DNA of 64,000 bases from Zhongshania sp. R06B22 (GTDB taxonomy: Bacteria; Pseudomonadota; Gammaproteobacteria; Pseudomonadales; Spongiibacteraceae): the NCBI RefSeq assembly GCF_040892595.1, contig NZ_JBFRYB010000001.1, positions 1,302,001 through 1,366,000 of the forward strand. The letters run 5' to 3'. Numbering within the stretch: the first letter of the stretch is position 1; each line of letters opens with the position of its first letter. The notes under the pieces were generated by a model that did not search any database, was not told the DNA's origin, and worked only from the letters and a program-made list of their open reading frames with translations. A program made the position numbers and the translations under genes. Below, piece by piece: positions 11,023 to 19,959 of the stretch.

Positions 11023-12120
11023 ATGACCGTAGCGCTGGAATCCAGAGTTCGCGAACAACTGATGGCGACAATACTGCCGGGTTTGTCTTCGCCGCTGGCG
11101 GAGCTTGCGGATATTATCTCTTTGACTATTGGCGACGGTCGGGTCGACGCGGTTATTCAGCTGGGTTTTCCCGCTAAGAGCGCACAGCAGCAATACCAAC
11201 ATCATCTTGATGCAGAGCTGAAAAAATTGGATGGTGTAGACGCTTCCGCAGTGCAGGTCACGTGGAAAGTAGCGCCTTATGCGGCGCAGCAAAATATTAA
11301 GAGTATGGAGAATATCCGCAATATTATTGCGGTAGCTTCCGGTAAAGGCGGGGTGGGCAAGTCCACAACGTCGGTTAATTTAGCCTTGGCTTTGGCTGCT
11401 GAAGGCGCCCGAGTTGGCTTGCTAGATGCCGATATTTACGGCCCCAGCGTGCAAATGATGTTGGGTGTCCCCGAGGGGCAGCGTCCAAAGCAGTATGGAA
11501 CGCATTATTTATTGCCGATAGAAGCGTATGGCGTGCAGTCAATGTCGATGGGCTATCTGATTACGGCTGACACTCCAATGGTATGGCGCGGCCCAATGGC
11601 GACGGGTGCCTTGCAGCAGTTATTGAACCAGACCTATTGGCAGGATCTCGATTATTTGATTATTGATATGCCGCCGGGCACGGGCGATATTCAGCTAACA
11701 CTGTCGCAAAAAGTGCCGGTGTCTGGGGCGGTCATTGTGACGACGCCGCAGGATATTGCGTTACTTGATGCCCAGAAGGGCATTGAAATGTTCCGTAAAG
11801 TGTCGGTACCGGTACTGGGTGTCATTGAAAATATGGCGGTGCACATTTGCGGTGAGTGTGGTCATCAAGAACATGTATTTGGCGAGGGTGGCGGTGATCG
11901 TATTGCAACGACCTATGGCGTGCCATTGCTGGGCGCCTTGCCATTGTCGATGCAAATTCGCAAACAAGCAGATTGTGGCAAGCCCGTTTTAGCAGCAGAT
12001 CCCGATGGTGATGCCGCCATGCTATATCGGCAGGTCGCGATTGGTATGACTGCCGAGTTGGCGAAGCGCCAGCGTGTGCAGACTAACGCTTTCCCAAATA
12101 TTTCGATTAGTGACGATTAA
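11023..12120 (+). CDS. apbC: Mrp/ApbC family iron-sulfur cluster carrier ATPase
   Basis: A 365-aa P-loop NTPase that binds and transfers Fe-S clusters in the cytoplasm. The first 90 residues form a MIP18/DUF59-like domain. The deviant Walker A motif GKGGVGKST follows (about residues 108-116), then a CGECGH pair of cysteines (about 281-286) in place of the usual CxxC cluster-binding pair at the dimer interface. LLDADIYGPS and DMPPGTGDIQLTL are further family signatures. Start is the first ATG after AGGGAAACA. dcd follows 56 bp downstream on the same strand. Confidence 0.95.
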   Translation: MTVALESRVREQLMATILPGLSSPLAELADIISLTIGDGRVDAVIQLGFPAKSAQQQYQHHLDAELKKLDGVDASAVQVTWKVAPYAAQQNIKSMENIRNIIAVASGKGGVGKSTTSVNLALALAAEGARVGLLDADIYGPSVQMMLGVPEGQRPKQYGTHYLLPIEAYGVQSMSMGYLITADTPMVWRGPMATGALQQLLNQTYWQDLDYLIIDMPPGTGDIQLTLSQKVPVSGAVIVTTPQDIALLDAQKGIEMFRKVSVPVLGVIENMAVHICGECGHQEHVFGEGGGDRIATTYGVPLLGALPLSMQIRKQADCGKPVLAADPDGDAAMLYRQVAIGMTAELAKRQRVQTNAFPNISISDD

Positions 12121-12176
12121 TTGTCGTCATTGTGTCTTTGTAAATTTGATATGAATAAGCAGCAAGAGGGAAGGTA

Positions 12177-12743
12177 ATGAGTATTAAGGCCGATAAGTGG
12201 ATTCGTCGTATGGCTGAGAATGAGGGCATGATTGATCCCTTTGAGCCAGGGCAGGTGCGTACCCGTGACGATGCTAAAATTATTTCCTATGGCACGTCCA
12301 GCTATGGTTATGATGTTCGCTGTTCAAATGAATTTAAGGTCTTTACCAATATCTATTCTGCGACGGTGGACCCCAAGGCGTTTGACGAGAAAAGCTTTGT
12401 TGATATCACCGCCGATTACTGCATTATTCCGCCAAACTCTTTCGCCCTAGCGCGCACTGTTGAATACTTTCGTATTCCGCGCAGCGTATTAACAATGTGC
12501 TTGGGAAAATCAACTTATGCGCGCTGCGGCATTATTGTTAATGTCACGCCGCTGGAGCCTGAGTGGGAAGGTCATGTGACCTTGGAGTTTTCAAATACCA
12601 CCACCTTGCCCGCTAAGATATACGCAAATGAAGGCGTGGCGCAGATGCTGTTCTTTGAGTCAGATGAGGTTTGCGAAGTTAGCTATAAAGATCGGGGCGG
12701 TAAGTATCAGGGCCAGACTGGCGTGACTCTGCCAAAAACCTAG
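12177..12743 (+). CDS. dcd: dCTP deaminase
   Basis: A 188-aa protein that deaminates dCTP to dUTP, the main route to dTTP in gammaproteobacteria. It shows the trimeric dUTPase-like fold motifs: [13 protein letters not shown] at the start, [21 protein letters not shown] (the GKS loop contacts the triphosphate) and [13 protein letters not shown] with the catalytic glutamate near residue 138. The C-terminal [14 protein letters not shown] closes over the nucleotide. Length is exactly typical. It is preceded by AGAGGGAAGG as a strong ribosome-binding site. Confidence 0.97.
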   Translation: MSIKADKWIRRMAENEGMIDPFEPGQVRTRDDAKIISYGTSSYGYDVRCSNEFKVFTNIYSATVDPKAFDEKSFVDITADYCIIPPNSFALARTVEYFRIPRSVLTMCLGKSTYARCGIIVNVTPLEPEWEGHVTLEFSNTTTLPAKIYANEGVAQMLFFESDEVCEVSYKDRGGKYQGQTGVTLPKT

Positions 12744-12786
12744 CTTGCTGCTTACAGCCCTTACTGCAACAAGAAAAATCGAGGTT

Positions 12787-13614
12787 TTATTTGCTTAGAC
12801 CCTTAACGGTAGCGCCGTTAAGGGTAGCGTTAAGTAGCTCCAGAGAATAAACCTCGTCATCCTCTCGCTGTTCCAATCTCACAATTAGGTAGTTCCAATC
12901 TTTTGCCAACCAAACCGTGGTCTCACTGCTGCTGCCGGGTCGCGAGCGCAGTAATTTTACGGTCTGCAATTTGCCGGCGGGGCTGTCGATAGTTTCTTCG
13001 CCCAGTTTTTTAATAGTATAGGTTTTGTGCTTGCCGCGATTCACCACGGTTTGGCTTATTTCGCCGCCGAGGCGATCATACATCAAGGCTTCGCGCATCT
13101 TAAGTTGCGCGCCGAGCTGGTCAAAGGTGTCCTCACTGATTTTAGAAGACCAGGGTTTGCGATATTTCTTGTCGCTGGCTGACTGTGTGCTCCAGTTGAA
13201 ATCAATGCTTTGGTCTTGTCGGCTACTCATATTGTTTGAGTACTCGTAATGCAGGGGTCGCAGGCCGTCTTTGCTGTCTTCAATGACACTCTCTTCACTC
13301 ACCCTTATAAACACCAGTTTTGCATGTTGTGAGAGCAGCCAGTTATTACCTTTTTTGCTTAGGCTTCGTGTTGCGGTTGTGGTGAGGCTATTGCTGCTGA
13401 TTTTATACTCAGCTTGGTAGGGTAGAATTTTCTCTTCTTTTATATTGGTAGCTAATATGGGCGCAACGGGAGTTAGCATCTCAGGGCTGGTATCTGGACT
13501 AGCACTAATGCCTCCACCGCTTGCTAATGCTAGGCTCGGTATAGCGTAAAATAGAAACGCGAGCAGCCTAATTTTGCTGAAAAAGCACGCCGCTTTCGGG
13601 TAGATTCTTATCAT
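12787..13614 (-). CDS. DUF3108 periplasmic protein
   Basis: A 275-aa protein with an N-terminal signal peptide (LLAFLFYAIPSLALASG, cleavage near residue 32). The body resembles the DUF3108 family: YQAEYKISSN, YEYSNN, the FDQLGAQLKMREALMYD region, and the VKLLRSRPGSSSETTVWLAKDWNYL strand. DUF3108 genes typically sit directly downstream of purN, as here. The function is unknown; a periplasmic or envelope role is inferred from the leader. The annotated start lies 47 bp inside purN, an unusually long overlap, and no good internal start keeps the signal peptide. Confidence 0.8.
   Translation of the reverse strand: MIRIYPKAACFFSKIRLLAFLFYAIPSLALASGGGISASPDTSPEMLTPVAPILATNIKEEKILPYQAEYKISSNSLTTTATRSLSKKGNNWLLSQHAKLVFIRVSEESVIEDSKDGLRPLHYEYSNNMSSRQDQSIDFNWSTQSASDKKYRKPWSSKISEDTFDQLGAQLKMREALMYDRLGGEISQTVVNRGKHKTYTIKKLGEETIDSPAGKLQTVKLLRSRPGSSSETTVWLAKDWNYLIVRLEQREDDEVYSLELLNATLNGATVKGLSK
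12800..12824. other. perfect hairpin in the last codons of the DUF3108 gene
   Basis: CCCTTAACGG at 12800-12809 pairs perfectly with CCGTTAAGGG at 12815-12824 around a 5-base loop. It lies between the convergent dcd and DUF3108 genes, inside the 3' end of the latter. There is no adjacent T run on either strand, so it might be a shared terminator or an RNA 3'-end stabiliser. Confidence 0.45.
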
Positions 13615-14218
13615 CGAGTACCGCCTTTGAATTCTGCAAACTCAAGCGTCCTTCAGCAAACCACTTTGCCGCTAAAGGATAGATTGTATGTTCCTTGGAC
13701 AATACGCGTTCGGCAAGTGTTGCAGCATCATCGCCATCAAATATTGGTATTTTTGCCTGAATGATTGGCGGGCCGCCATCTAACTCTTCGGTGACGAAGT
13801 GTACTGTTGCGCCGGCTTCGGTATCGCCAGCGTCTAGTGCGCGTTGATGGGTGTGCAGGCCGGGATATTTTGGCAGCAACGATGGGTGGATATTTATGAG
13901 TCGGCCTAAATAGTGCCGTACAAAGCCGGGGGTGAGAATGCGCATGAACCCGGCAAGGATCACTAGATCGGCGCCGAACTCGTCAATTTTATTTTTTAGT
14001 GCGCAGTCAAAGTCTTCGCGACTAGCGAACTCTTTGTGATTGATGCAGGCGGTTGCGATGCCGGCCTGTTGAGCGCGAATAAGACCAAAGGCATCGGTCT
14101 TATTGCTGATAACGGCGCTTACTTCGGTATTTGGCAATGCCTTGCTTTCGCAGGCATCAATAAATGCCTGCAAATTGGAGCCGCTGCCAGATAACAGGAT
14201 CACTAGCTTGTAAGGCAT
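13568..14218 (-). CDS. purN: phosphoribosylglycinamide formyltransferase (GART 1)
   Basis: A 216-aa enzyme that uses 10-formyl-THF to formylate GAR in purine synthesis. LLSGSGSNLQAFIDA is the phosphate-binding start, HPSLLPKYPGLHTHQRAL carries the catalytic histidine, and ATVHFVTEELDGGPPIIQA holds the conserved aspartate. The ATG at 14218 is chosen because the family starts directly with this strand, giving a start 4 bp after the purM stop; an upstream in-frame ATG at 14281 would add 21 residues overlapping purM. It is translated after purM as a two-gene unit. Confidence 0.95.
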   Translation of the reverse strand: MPYKLVILLSGSGSNLQAFIDACESKALPNTEVSAVISNKTDAFGLIRAQQAGIATACINHKEFASREDFDCALKNKIDEFGADLVILAGFMRILTPGFVRHYLGRLINIHPSLLPKYPGLHTHQRALDAGDTEAGATVHFVTEELDGGPPIIQAKIPIFDGDDAATLAERVLSKEHTIYPLAAKWFAEGRLSLQNSKAVLDDKNLPESGVLFQQN

Positions 14219-14222
14219 GGAG

Positions 14223-15272
14223 CTAGATGCCTTCAATGATGACTTTAGGCTCGTCTTCCCCTGCAGCTTCAATGCTGCCAATCTGCATGGCGGTTTCGCC
14301 CTGCTGATTCAGCATATCAATAACACGCTCAGCGTCGTCTGCGGCAACTGCCAAAACCATACCGATACCGCAGTTAAACGTGCGGTACATTTCGCGCGCT
14401 TCTACGTTGCCTTGCTCTTGCAGCCAATTGAAGATTGCGGGGCGCTCCCAGCTATTGCCGTCGATAACGGCCTTGGTGTTGCGAGGCAATACCCGGGGAA
14501 TATTTTCTAGCAAGCCACCGCCGGTAATATGGGCGAGAGCATTCACGCGATATTGTTTAATGACGCGGAGAATGGGTTTGATATAAATTCTCGTGGGTGC
14601 AAGCAGGGTTTCTCCCAGCGTGCTGTCACCGAATGCTTGGTCGAGTTTGGCGCCGCTGTGTTCAATGATTTTACGAACCAGCGAGTAGCCATTGGAGTGC
14701 GGGCCAGAAGAGGTGACGCCAATTAATTTGTCACCGATACGTACCGAGCTACCATCAATGATATTGGCTTTTTCTACTATACCTACACAGAAGCCGGCAA
14801 GATCATAGTCGTCGCCTTCATACATACCGGGCATTTCAGCAGTTTCACCGCCAACCAATGCGCAGCCGGCTTGTTCGCAGCCGTTGCCAATACCGCTAAC
14901 CACACTGGCCGCAATGTCGATGTTCAAGGCGCCGGTAGCGTAGTAGTCGAGAAAAAACAGGGGCTCTGCACCAGTGACAAGCAGGTCATTGACGCACATG
15001 GCGACAAGGTCGATGCCGATGGTGTCGTGAATGCCGACTTCCATCGCGAGCTTGAGTTTGGTGCCAACGCCATCGGTACCAGATACCAGCACGGGTTCTT
15101 TGTAACCGGTAGGAATTTGGCATAGCGCGCCGAAGCCACCAAGACCACTCATGACCTCTGGTCGGCGAGTGCGTTTGGCAACTTCTTTGATGCGTTCTAC
15201 AAGTGCGTCACCGGCGTCAATGTCTACGCCGGCGTCTTTGTAACTTAAGCTTGGCTTACTGGTGTCAGTCAT
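14223..15272 (-). CDS. purM: phosphoribosylformylglycinamidine cyclo-ligase (AIR synthetase)
   Basis: A 349-aa ATP-dependent enzyme that closes the imidazole ring to give [24 protein letters not shown] is the N-terminal signature, followed by [27 protein letters not shown] and [11 protein letters not shown], all of which build the ATP/FGAM site of the PurM superfamily. Length is typical. It is the first gene of purM-purN and divergent from the DUF2066 gene, the same arrangement seen in many pseudomonads and relatives. Confidence 0.97.
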   Translation of the reverse strand: MTDTSKPSLSYKDAGVDIDAGDALVERIKEVAKRTRRPEVMSGLGGFGALCQIPTGYKEPVLVSGTDGVGTKLKLAMEVGIHDTIGIDLVAMCVNDLLVTGAEPLFFLDYYATGALNIDIAASVVSGIGNGCEQAGCALVGGETAEMPGMYEGDDYDLAGFCVGIVEKANIIDGSSVRIGDKLIGVTSSGPHSNGYSLVRKIIEHSGAKLDQAFGDSTLGETLLAPTRIYIKPILRVIKQYRVNALAHITGGGLLENIPRVLPRNTKAVIDGNSWERPAIFNWLQEQGNVEAREMYRTFNCGIGMVLAVAADDAERVIDMLNQQGETAMQIGSIEAAGEDEPKVIIEGI

Positions 15273-15423
15273 AATCGTTGGCTGTCCTCTAAGAGGGCGC
15301 TATTCTAGCTTGATTGACAGTTAAATTCAGCAGCAAAAAGGTGACTTTTTGCCACTAGTCACGACGATCACATGACGGCTTGCTACAATAGCCAGTCGCA
15401 GCAGGGAAAAGGACGTATTTAAA

Positions 15424-16506
15424 GTGATACAAATTATTCGGGTGCTGGTGTCGGCCTTAACAATATTGCTCGCCTTGTCCACGCAGGTCGCAGCGGCGGT
15501 CGTCGGGAATTTATATGATGACCAGCTCTTGGTGGCGTCTCAGTCTCGCGCCGCATTGACGGAGGGAGCGGCTACTGCCTTAGAGCGGGTCTTTATTCGT
15601 GTATCGGGTAAGCGTCAGGTGCGTGACAATCCTGTGGTGGCGGCGGCGCTTGCTAAGCCAGAACCGTTCATGACTCAGTATCGCTATCAGCGCAGTAAAA
15701 ATGCTGAGGGTATTGATGAGCTGGAATTAAAACTCAGCTTTTCTCCTCGGCAGGTGAATGCCACGCTGCAATCAGCGGGCTTGCCAATATGGTCGGCAAA
15801 CCGGCCAGCGGTTTTGGTGTGGTTAATTGCCGACACCATAGATGGCCGACAATTTATTGGTGCTGATGCGGGTAATGAACTGCTATCGGCACTGGAGGCA
15901 GAGGCCCAGCGGCGCGGCGTAGTCGTGCAGATGCCTTTGTTCGACCTAGCGGATTCCGCAAACTTGAGTGCCGCAGAGTTGTGGGAAATGTCAGTGGATG
16001 ATGTTCGTGAAGCGTCTGCTCGCTATTCCACGCCCTTTATCTTAATGGGGCGGATGTCGCAATTTTCTACCGGACAGTGGATAGGAAGCTGGGCTGTGCT
16101 CCAGGGTAGCGAATCACTGCGCTTAGATAGTGAGGGCATGACCGAGGCCGAGGTGCTAGCCCCTCCCATCGATTATCTGGCGGACATGCAGGCGGCAACC
16201 TATTCAGTGGCAGCCGGCGCCGGCAGCAGTGCCAACACCATGATTCATGTTTCAGGTATTAAAGATTTCGCCAGCTATGCGAGCCTCGTGACTTATTTAG
16301 AGGGATTGGCGGTCATTCAGCACGCCAACACCGTTTGGCTTGATCAAGATCAGCTGATCTTAGAGTTAGTTCTTAACGATGATATGGAAAAAGTGCGACG
16401 CTTTTTAAGCCTAGATGGCCGTTTGCTGGAGTCCACTGCAGATGCGCAAAGTGTATTGCCGAGACCTGTGCGCGGTTATTATCAATGGGCGGGGCAGCGG
16501 CTGTGA
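15424..16506 (+). CDS. DUF2066 domain exported protein
   Basis: A 360-aa protein starting at GTG after AGGGAAAAGGACG. An N-terminal signal peptide (VLVSALTILLALSTQVAAA) is followed by the DUF2066 region: VGNLYDDQLLVASQSRAAL, ALERVFIRVSGKR and MTQYRYQRS are typical. The family is found next to purM and perM in gammaproteobacteria and has no assigned biochemical role. Its stop overlaps the likely GTG start of perM, so the downstream permease is translationally coupled to it. Confidence 0.8.
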   Translation: MIQIIRVLVSALTILLALSTQVAAAVVGNLYDDQLLVASQSRAALTEGAATALERVFIRVSGKRQVRDNPVVAAALAKPEPFMTQYRYQRSKNAEGIDELELKLSFSPRQVNATLQSAGLPIWSANRPAVLVWLIADTIDGRQFIGADAGNELLSALEAEAQRRGVVVQMPLFDLADSANLSAAELWEMSVDDVREASARYSTPFILMGRMSQFSTGQWIGSWAVLQGSESLRLDSEGMTEAEVLAPPIDYLADMQAATYSVAAGAGSSANTMIHVSGIKDFASYASLVTYLEGLAVIQHANTVWLDQDQLILELVLNDDMEKVRRFLSLDGRLLESTADAQSVLPRPVRGYYQWAGQRL

Positions 16507-17591
16507 TTGGACTATCCAAGCCACTCTGGGGCCTAATCGCCGCTGTCGCATTTGTGTTGCTGCTACATTTACTGGCGCCAATTTTGATGCCGTTCTTGCT
16601 TGCTGGGGTGTTGGCCTATATCGGCGACCCGCTGGCTGACCGACTTGAAGCCCGCGGAATGGGGCGAACAATGGCGGTAGTCACGGTATTTTTCGTACTT
16701 AGTCTGTTTGCGGGCATAGTCATGCTAGTCACGCTGCCCTTGTTGATCGCGCAGATTCAATTATTGATCGAGCGTATATACGATGGTGTAGCCTGGTTGC
16801 AACAAACGGGGTTGCCGGCTCTGCGTCATCACCTCGACTTGCCCGAACAAAAAAAACCAATGGATGCTGCGCGCGATGCCTTGAGCAAACATTGGGGCAG
16901 TGCCGGAGGTATCTTTTTCTATTTATGGGGCAAGGTGAGTGGCTCCAGTATGGCCTTACTAGCATGGACCGCTAATATGGTCTTGGTGCCGGTAGTGACC
17001 TTTTACCTATTGCGAGATTGGGATGTGCTGATGGCAGCCATCAGGAATTTGCTGCCGCGTTCGATGGAAGCTCGTACCGTTGTGATTGCTCAGCAGTGCG
17101 ATGAGATTCTAGGTGCATTTGCGCGCGGCCAGCTATTGGTTATGTTGGCTTTGGCCGTGACCTATACCTTGGGTCTCTGGGTAGTCGGACTTGAGCTTGC
17201 GCTAGTGCTTGGGGTGGTCGCCGGGCTGGCGAGCATCGTGCCTTATTTGGGCGTTATTATTGGGATTTCGGCGGCGGGTTTGGCAGCCTTCTTTCAGTTT
17301 GATAGCTTGTGGCCAATGGTGGGCGTCGCCGTTGTATTTGGTATTGGTCAGGCGCTTGAATCAATGGTGCTGACGCCGATGTTAGTTGGCGACAAAATCG
17401 GCCTGCACCCAGTCGTTGTTATTTTTGCGATCTTGGCGGGTGGTCAGCTTTTTGGCTTCGTCGGTATTTTATTGGCCTTACCCGTGGCCGCTGTCATAAA
17501 AGTCATGATCAATCATCTCCACGATTACTATAAGCAGAGCGAGCTTTATGAAAGTAAGCGCGGCCCGGTAGAGCTGGAAGTCGACGAATAA
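16503..17591 (+). CDS. perM: AI-2E/PerM family transporter
   Basis: A polytopic membrane protein of about 362 aa with roughly eight hydrophobic helices, of the AI-2E transporter/PerM superfamily (IPR002549). The conserved blocks LVPVVTFYLLRDWD, EILGAFARGQLLVML, IVPYLGVIIGI and HPVVVIFAILAGGQLFG are all present. Two starts fit: the GTG at 16503, which overlaps the DUF2066 stop as GTGA, and an ATG at 16485 that adds six residues. The GTG is preferred for its coupling. Members of the superfamily include a Na+(Li+)/H+ antiporter; the substrate here is not known. Confidence 0.85.
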   Translation: MIGLSKPLWGLIAAVAFVLLLHLLAPILMPFLLAGVLAYIGDPLADRLEARGMGRTMAVVTVFFVLSLFAGIVMLVTLPLLIAQIQLLIERIYDGVAWLQQTGLPALRHHLDLPEQKKPMDAARDALSKHWGSAGGIFFYLWGKVSGSSMALLAWTANMVLVPVVTFYLLRDWDVLMAAIRNLLPRSMEARTVVIAQQCDEILGAFARGQLLVMLALAVTYTLGLWVVGLELALVLGVVAGLASIVPYLGVIIGISAAGLAAFFQFDSLWPMVGVAVVFGIGQALESMVLTPMLVGDKIGLHPVVVIFAILAGGQLFGFVGILLALPVAAVIKVMINHLHDYYKQSELYESKRGPVELEVDE

Positions 17592-18286
17592 TGGCAAGTC
17601 CGCAGCTACCCTTGGCCCTAAAGCTTGATACCGAGGCCACCTTCGATAATTTTTATACCCCCGAACGCCATCGGCTGTTGCTCAATCAGCTTAAACAGCA
17701 AGCGAGTGGCAGTGGCGAGAAGTTGATATATCTCTGCGGTAGCGGGGGCCGAAGTCATCTATTGCAGGCCTGTTGTCATCTGGCTGAAGCGGCGGGACGA
17801 TACGCGCGCTATATTCCATTGGCGGAGCTCATTGATTTTGATCCTGAAGCATTATTAGAGGGGGCGGAATATTTAGATCTGCTGTGTTTTGATGATTTTC
17901 AGCTCATTGCAGGACGTGGTAACTGGGAGCGAGCTATTTTTAATTGCTATAACAAGATGCTGGCAACAGATGCCTGCTTATTAGTGTCGTCATCGGTCGC
18001 GCATTCGCAATTGGCGCTCGAATTACCTGATTTGCAGTCGCGCCTGCAGAGTTTAAGTAGTTATAGGCTGTCGGAATTGGATGAGTCGGAGCGGATGGCT
18101 GCATTGCAATTCAAGGCTAAAATGCGTGGGATACTCGTATCAGATGCGGTTGCTGAGTTTATTTATACCCGCTGTCAGCGGGATGCCAAGAGCTTGTTTG
18201 ATTTACTGAATGTCTTGGACCACTTGAGTTTAATTGAACAGCGAAAGCTAACAATTCCGTTTATAAAGGAGGCAATGGATTGGTGA
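17591..18286 (+). CDS. hda: DnaA-homologue inactivator Hda
   Basis: A 231-aa AAA+ protein related to the DnaA ATPase domain. With the DNA-loaded sliding clamp it stimulates ATP hydrolysis by DnaA, preventing re-initiation. The N-terminal SPQLPLALKL is a clamp-binding motif of the QLPLxL type. The Walker A region is degenerate (YLCGSGGRSHLLQA), as usual for Hda, and LDLLCFDDFQLIAG carries the Walker B aspartates. PDLQSRLQSLSSYRL is the sensor/arginine-finger region. Its start overlaps the perM stop by one base. Confidence 0.93.
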   Translation: MASPQLPLALKLDTEATFDNFYTPERHRLLLNQLKQQASGSGEKLIYLCGSGGRSHLLQACCHLAEAAGRYARYIPLAELIDFDPEALLEGAEYLDLLCFDDFQLIAGRGNWERAIFNCYNKMLATDACLLVSSSVAHSQLALELPDLQSRLQSLSSYRLSELDESERMAALQFKAKMRGILVSDAVAEFIYTRCQRDAKSLFDLLNVLDHLSLIEQRKLTIPFIKEAMDW

Positions 18287-18544
18287 ATTTAACTTAGACT
18301 ATTGTTAATAGGTGTAAATCCGGCTATTTTTAGCCAGTGACAGGTAAGTTACTTGAATTTAGCGCCTCTTAGCAGCTGATATTACTGCTAAAACATTTTT
18401 TCAAATTGGTCAGCAAAATTACGGATAGCTTGGTAAAATTACACAAAATCAGACGTGCAAGCAGTGTCGTGCGTGTTATTCTGGTGGCATGACGTGCTTT
18501 CACGGCATGGTTAAAGGAATTTTAAAAATATTTGGGGGAGAGTT

Positions 18545-19648
18545 ATGCGTAAAGTCCTATTAAGTGCTGCTATTGCTGCAGCGATTTGTCCTACATTGGC
18601 ATCTGCTGCTGAAGAAGGTAAATGGTATTTAAACCCTGCCATTGGCGCCATGACTTACGATGATAGTCGTAACCTTGACGACGCCGTAGCGTATATTTTT
18701 GGTGCTGAGCGCAGATTCAATAAAGACTGGGGTCTTGAAATCCGTGGTTTTTGGAGTGAGCCCCACGATCACCGTCTTGGCGGTATCGACCAAGACGTGA
18801 TGGGTACTACCCTCGACGTTTTGCGTTATTTTAGCAACGACTCAAGAGTGACACCTTATGTTGCTGGTGGTCTTGGTGTCGTTGAGTCTGATTTCGATAA
18901 CGGTCGCTATGACGCGCACACCCAGATAATGGCTGGTGGCGGTCTACGTTACGCGATCGACAGTGTTTGGTCGGTACGTACAGATGCACGTTATGTGTAT
19001 GGCACAGACAATGAAACTGGCGATGGCATCTTGTCTATCGGTTTAAGCTATGCCTTCGGTGGCACCTCTGCACCTGCACCTGCTCCTGCCCCCGTTGTTA
19101 GCGATTCAGACGGCGACGGTGTTGAAGACGGTGTTGATCAGTGCCCAGGTACACCAGCAGGCGTAGCAGTAGACGCCAAAGGTTGTGCCTTGGACAAAGA
19201 CGGTGACGGCGTTCCTAACTACCGTGACAAGTGCCCAAATACTCCAGCGGGTCGTAAAGTCGACAAGTTTGGTTGTAAGTTTGTGCTCAAGAGCTCAGAA
19301 AGCGTTAAGTTAGAAATTAACTTCGCGAATAATTCTGACGCTATTCCTGTCGCTTACGCAACTGAGTTGAAAAAGGTTGCTGACTTCATGAATAAGTTCG
19401 GTGGCATAAGCACTGTTGTTGAAGGTCACGCTGATAGCAATGGCGCCGCAACTTACAACAAGCAGCTTTCTCAGCGTCGTGCTGATGCGGTTCGGAATGC
19501 CTTGATCCGTGATTACGGTATTGCTGGAAATCGCTTAAGCGCAGTAGGCTATGGCGAAGAGCGTCCAATAGCTGACAACAAGACATCAGCTGGTCGCAGT
19601 GCTAACCGTCGCGTTATCGCGGTTATGCAGGCAGAAGTTGTTGAGTAA
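18545..19648 (+). CDS. OmpA family outer-membrane protein with calcium-binding type-3 repeats
   Basis: A 367-aa protein with a signal peptide (KVLLSAAIAAAICPTLASAAEE), an N-terminal eight-strand-type beta-barrel region (about residues 24-175), a Pro/Ala hinge, two thrombospondin type-3-like repeats (DSDGDGVEDGVDQCPGTPAG and DKDGDGVPNYRDKCPNTPAG) likely to bind calcium, and a C-terminal peptidoglycan-binding OmpA domain (EGHADSNGAATYNKQLSQRR...). The architecture is that of OprF/OmpA-like porins of marine gammaproteobacteria. It is monocistronic, with GGGGGAG as its ribosome-binding site and a strong terminator behind it. Confidence 0.93.
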   Translation: MRKVLLSAAIAAAICPTLASAAEEGKWYLNPAIGAMTYDDSRNLDDAVAYIFGAERRFNKDWGLEIRGFWSEPHDHRLGGIDQDVMGTTLDVLRYFSNDSRVTPYVAGGLGVVESDFDNGRYDAHTQIMAGGGLRYAIDSVWSVRTDARYVYGTDNETGDGILSIGLSYAFGGTSAPAPAPAPVVSDSDGDGVEDGVDQCPGTPAGVAVDAKGCALDKDGDGVPNYRDKCPNTPAGRKVDKFGCKFVLKSSESVKLEINFANNSDAIPVAYATELKKVADFMNKFGGISTVVEGHADSNGAATYNKQLSQRRADAVRNALIRDYGIAGNRLSAVGYGEERPIADNKTSAGRSANRRVIAVMQAEVVE

Positions 19649-19677
19649 ACTTTGATTCACATGTGAGTCATTAGAAA

Positions 19678-19700
19678 GGGGCCTTCGGGCCCCTTTTTTT
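19678..19700 (+). terminator. intrinsic terminator of the ompA-like gene
   Basis: GGGGCC (19678-19683), TTCG tetraloop, GGCCCC (19688-19693) and a run of seven T residues form a textbook Rho-independent terminator 30 bp after the stop codon. Confidence 0.95.
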
Positions 19701-19959
19701 GTTCCTGTCTATTTGTCCTTTACCACTGTATCTCACGATCTTTTTCTCCTTCCTCGCTAAGCTGTCGCTGGATCATAACGCCAGTTTTTTCGCTTATTTC
19801 GCCTCTAAATGCCCACCATGCCTAAGTGGCATGGTTCTTGTAGCTCACAGGTCATGGAAGCCATAAACAGGTGTATTTTCACCATTATGGTGCGCTTATT
19901 AATAGCTCATCGTCAGGTGTCTGCTCTAATTTGGTGCTATGGGGCGGAGGGGGAATTAA
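19701..19959. other. intergenic region upstream of the molybdoenzyme operon
   Basis: Between the ompA-like terminator and the molybdoenzyme gene there is no coding sequence that I can support. It contains a short perfect inverted repeat, TGCC-TAAGT-GGCA, near 19818-19830, and the GGGGCGGAGGGGGAATTAA leader just before the ATG at 19960, a very G-rich ribosome-binding region. Confidence 0.4.
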
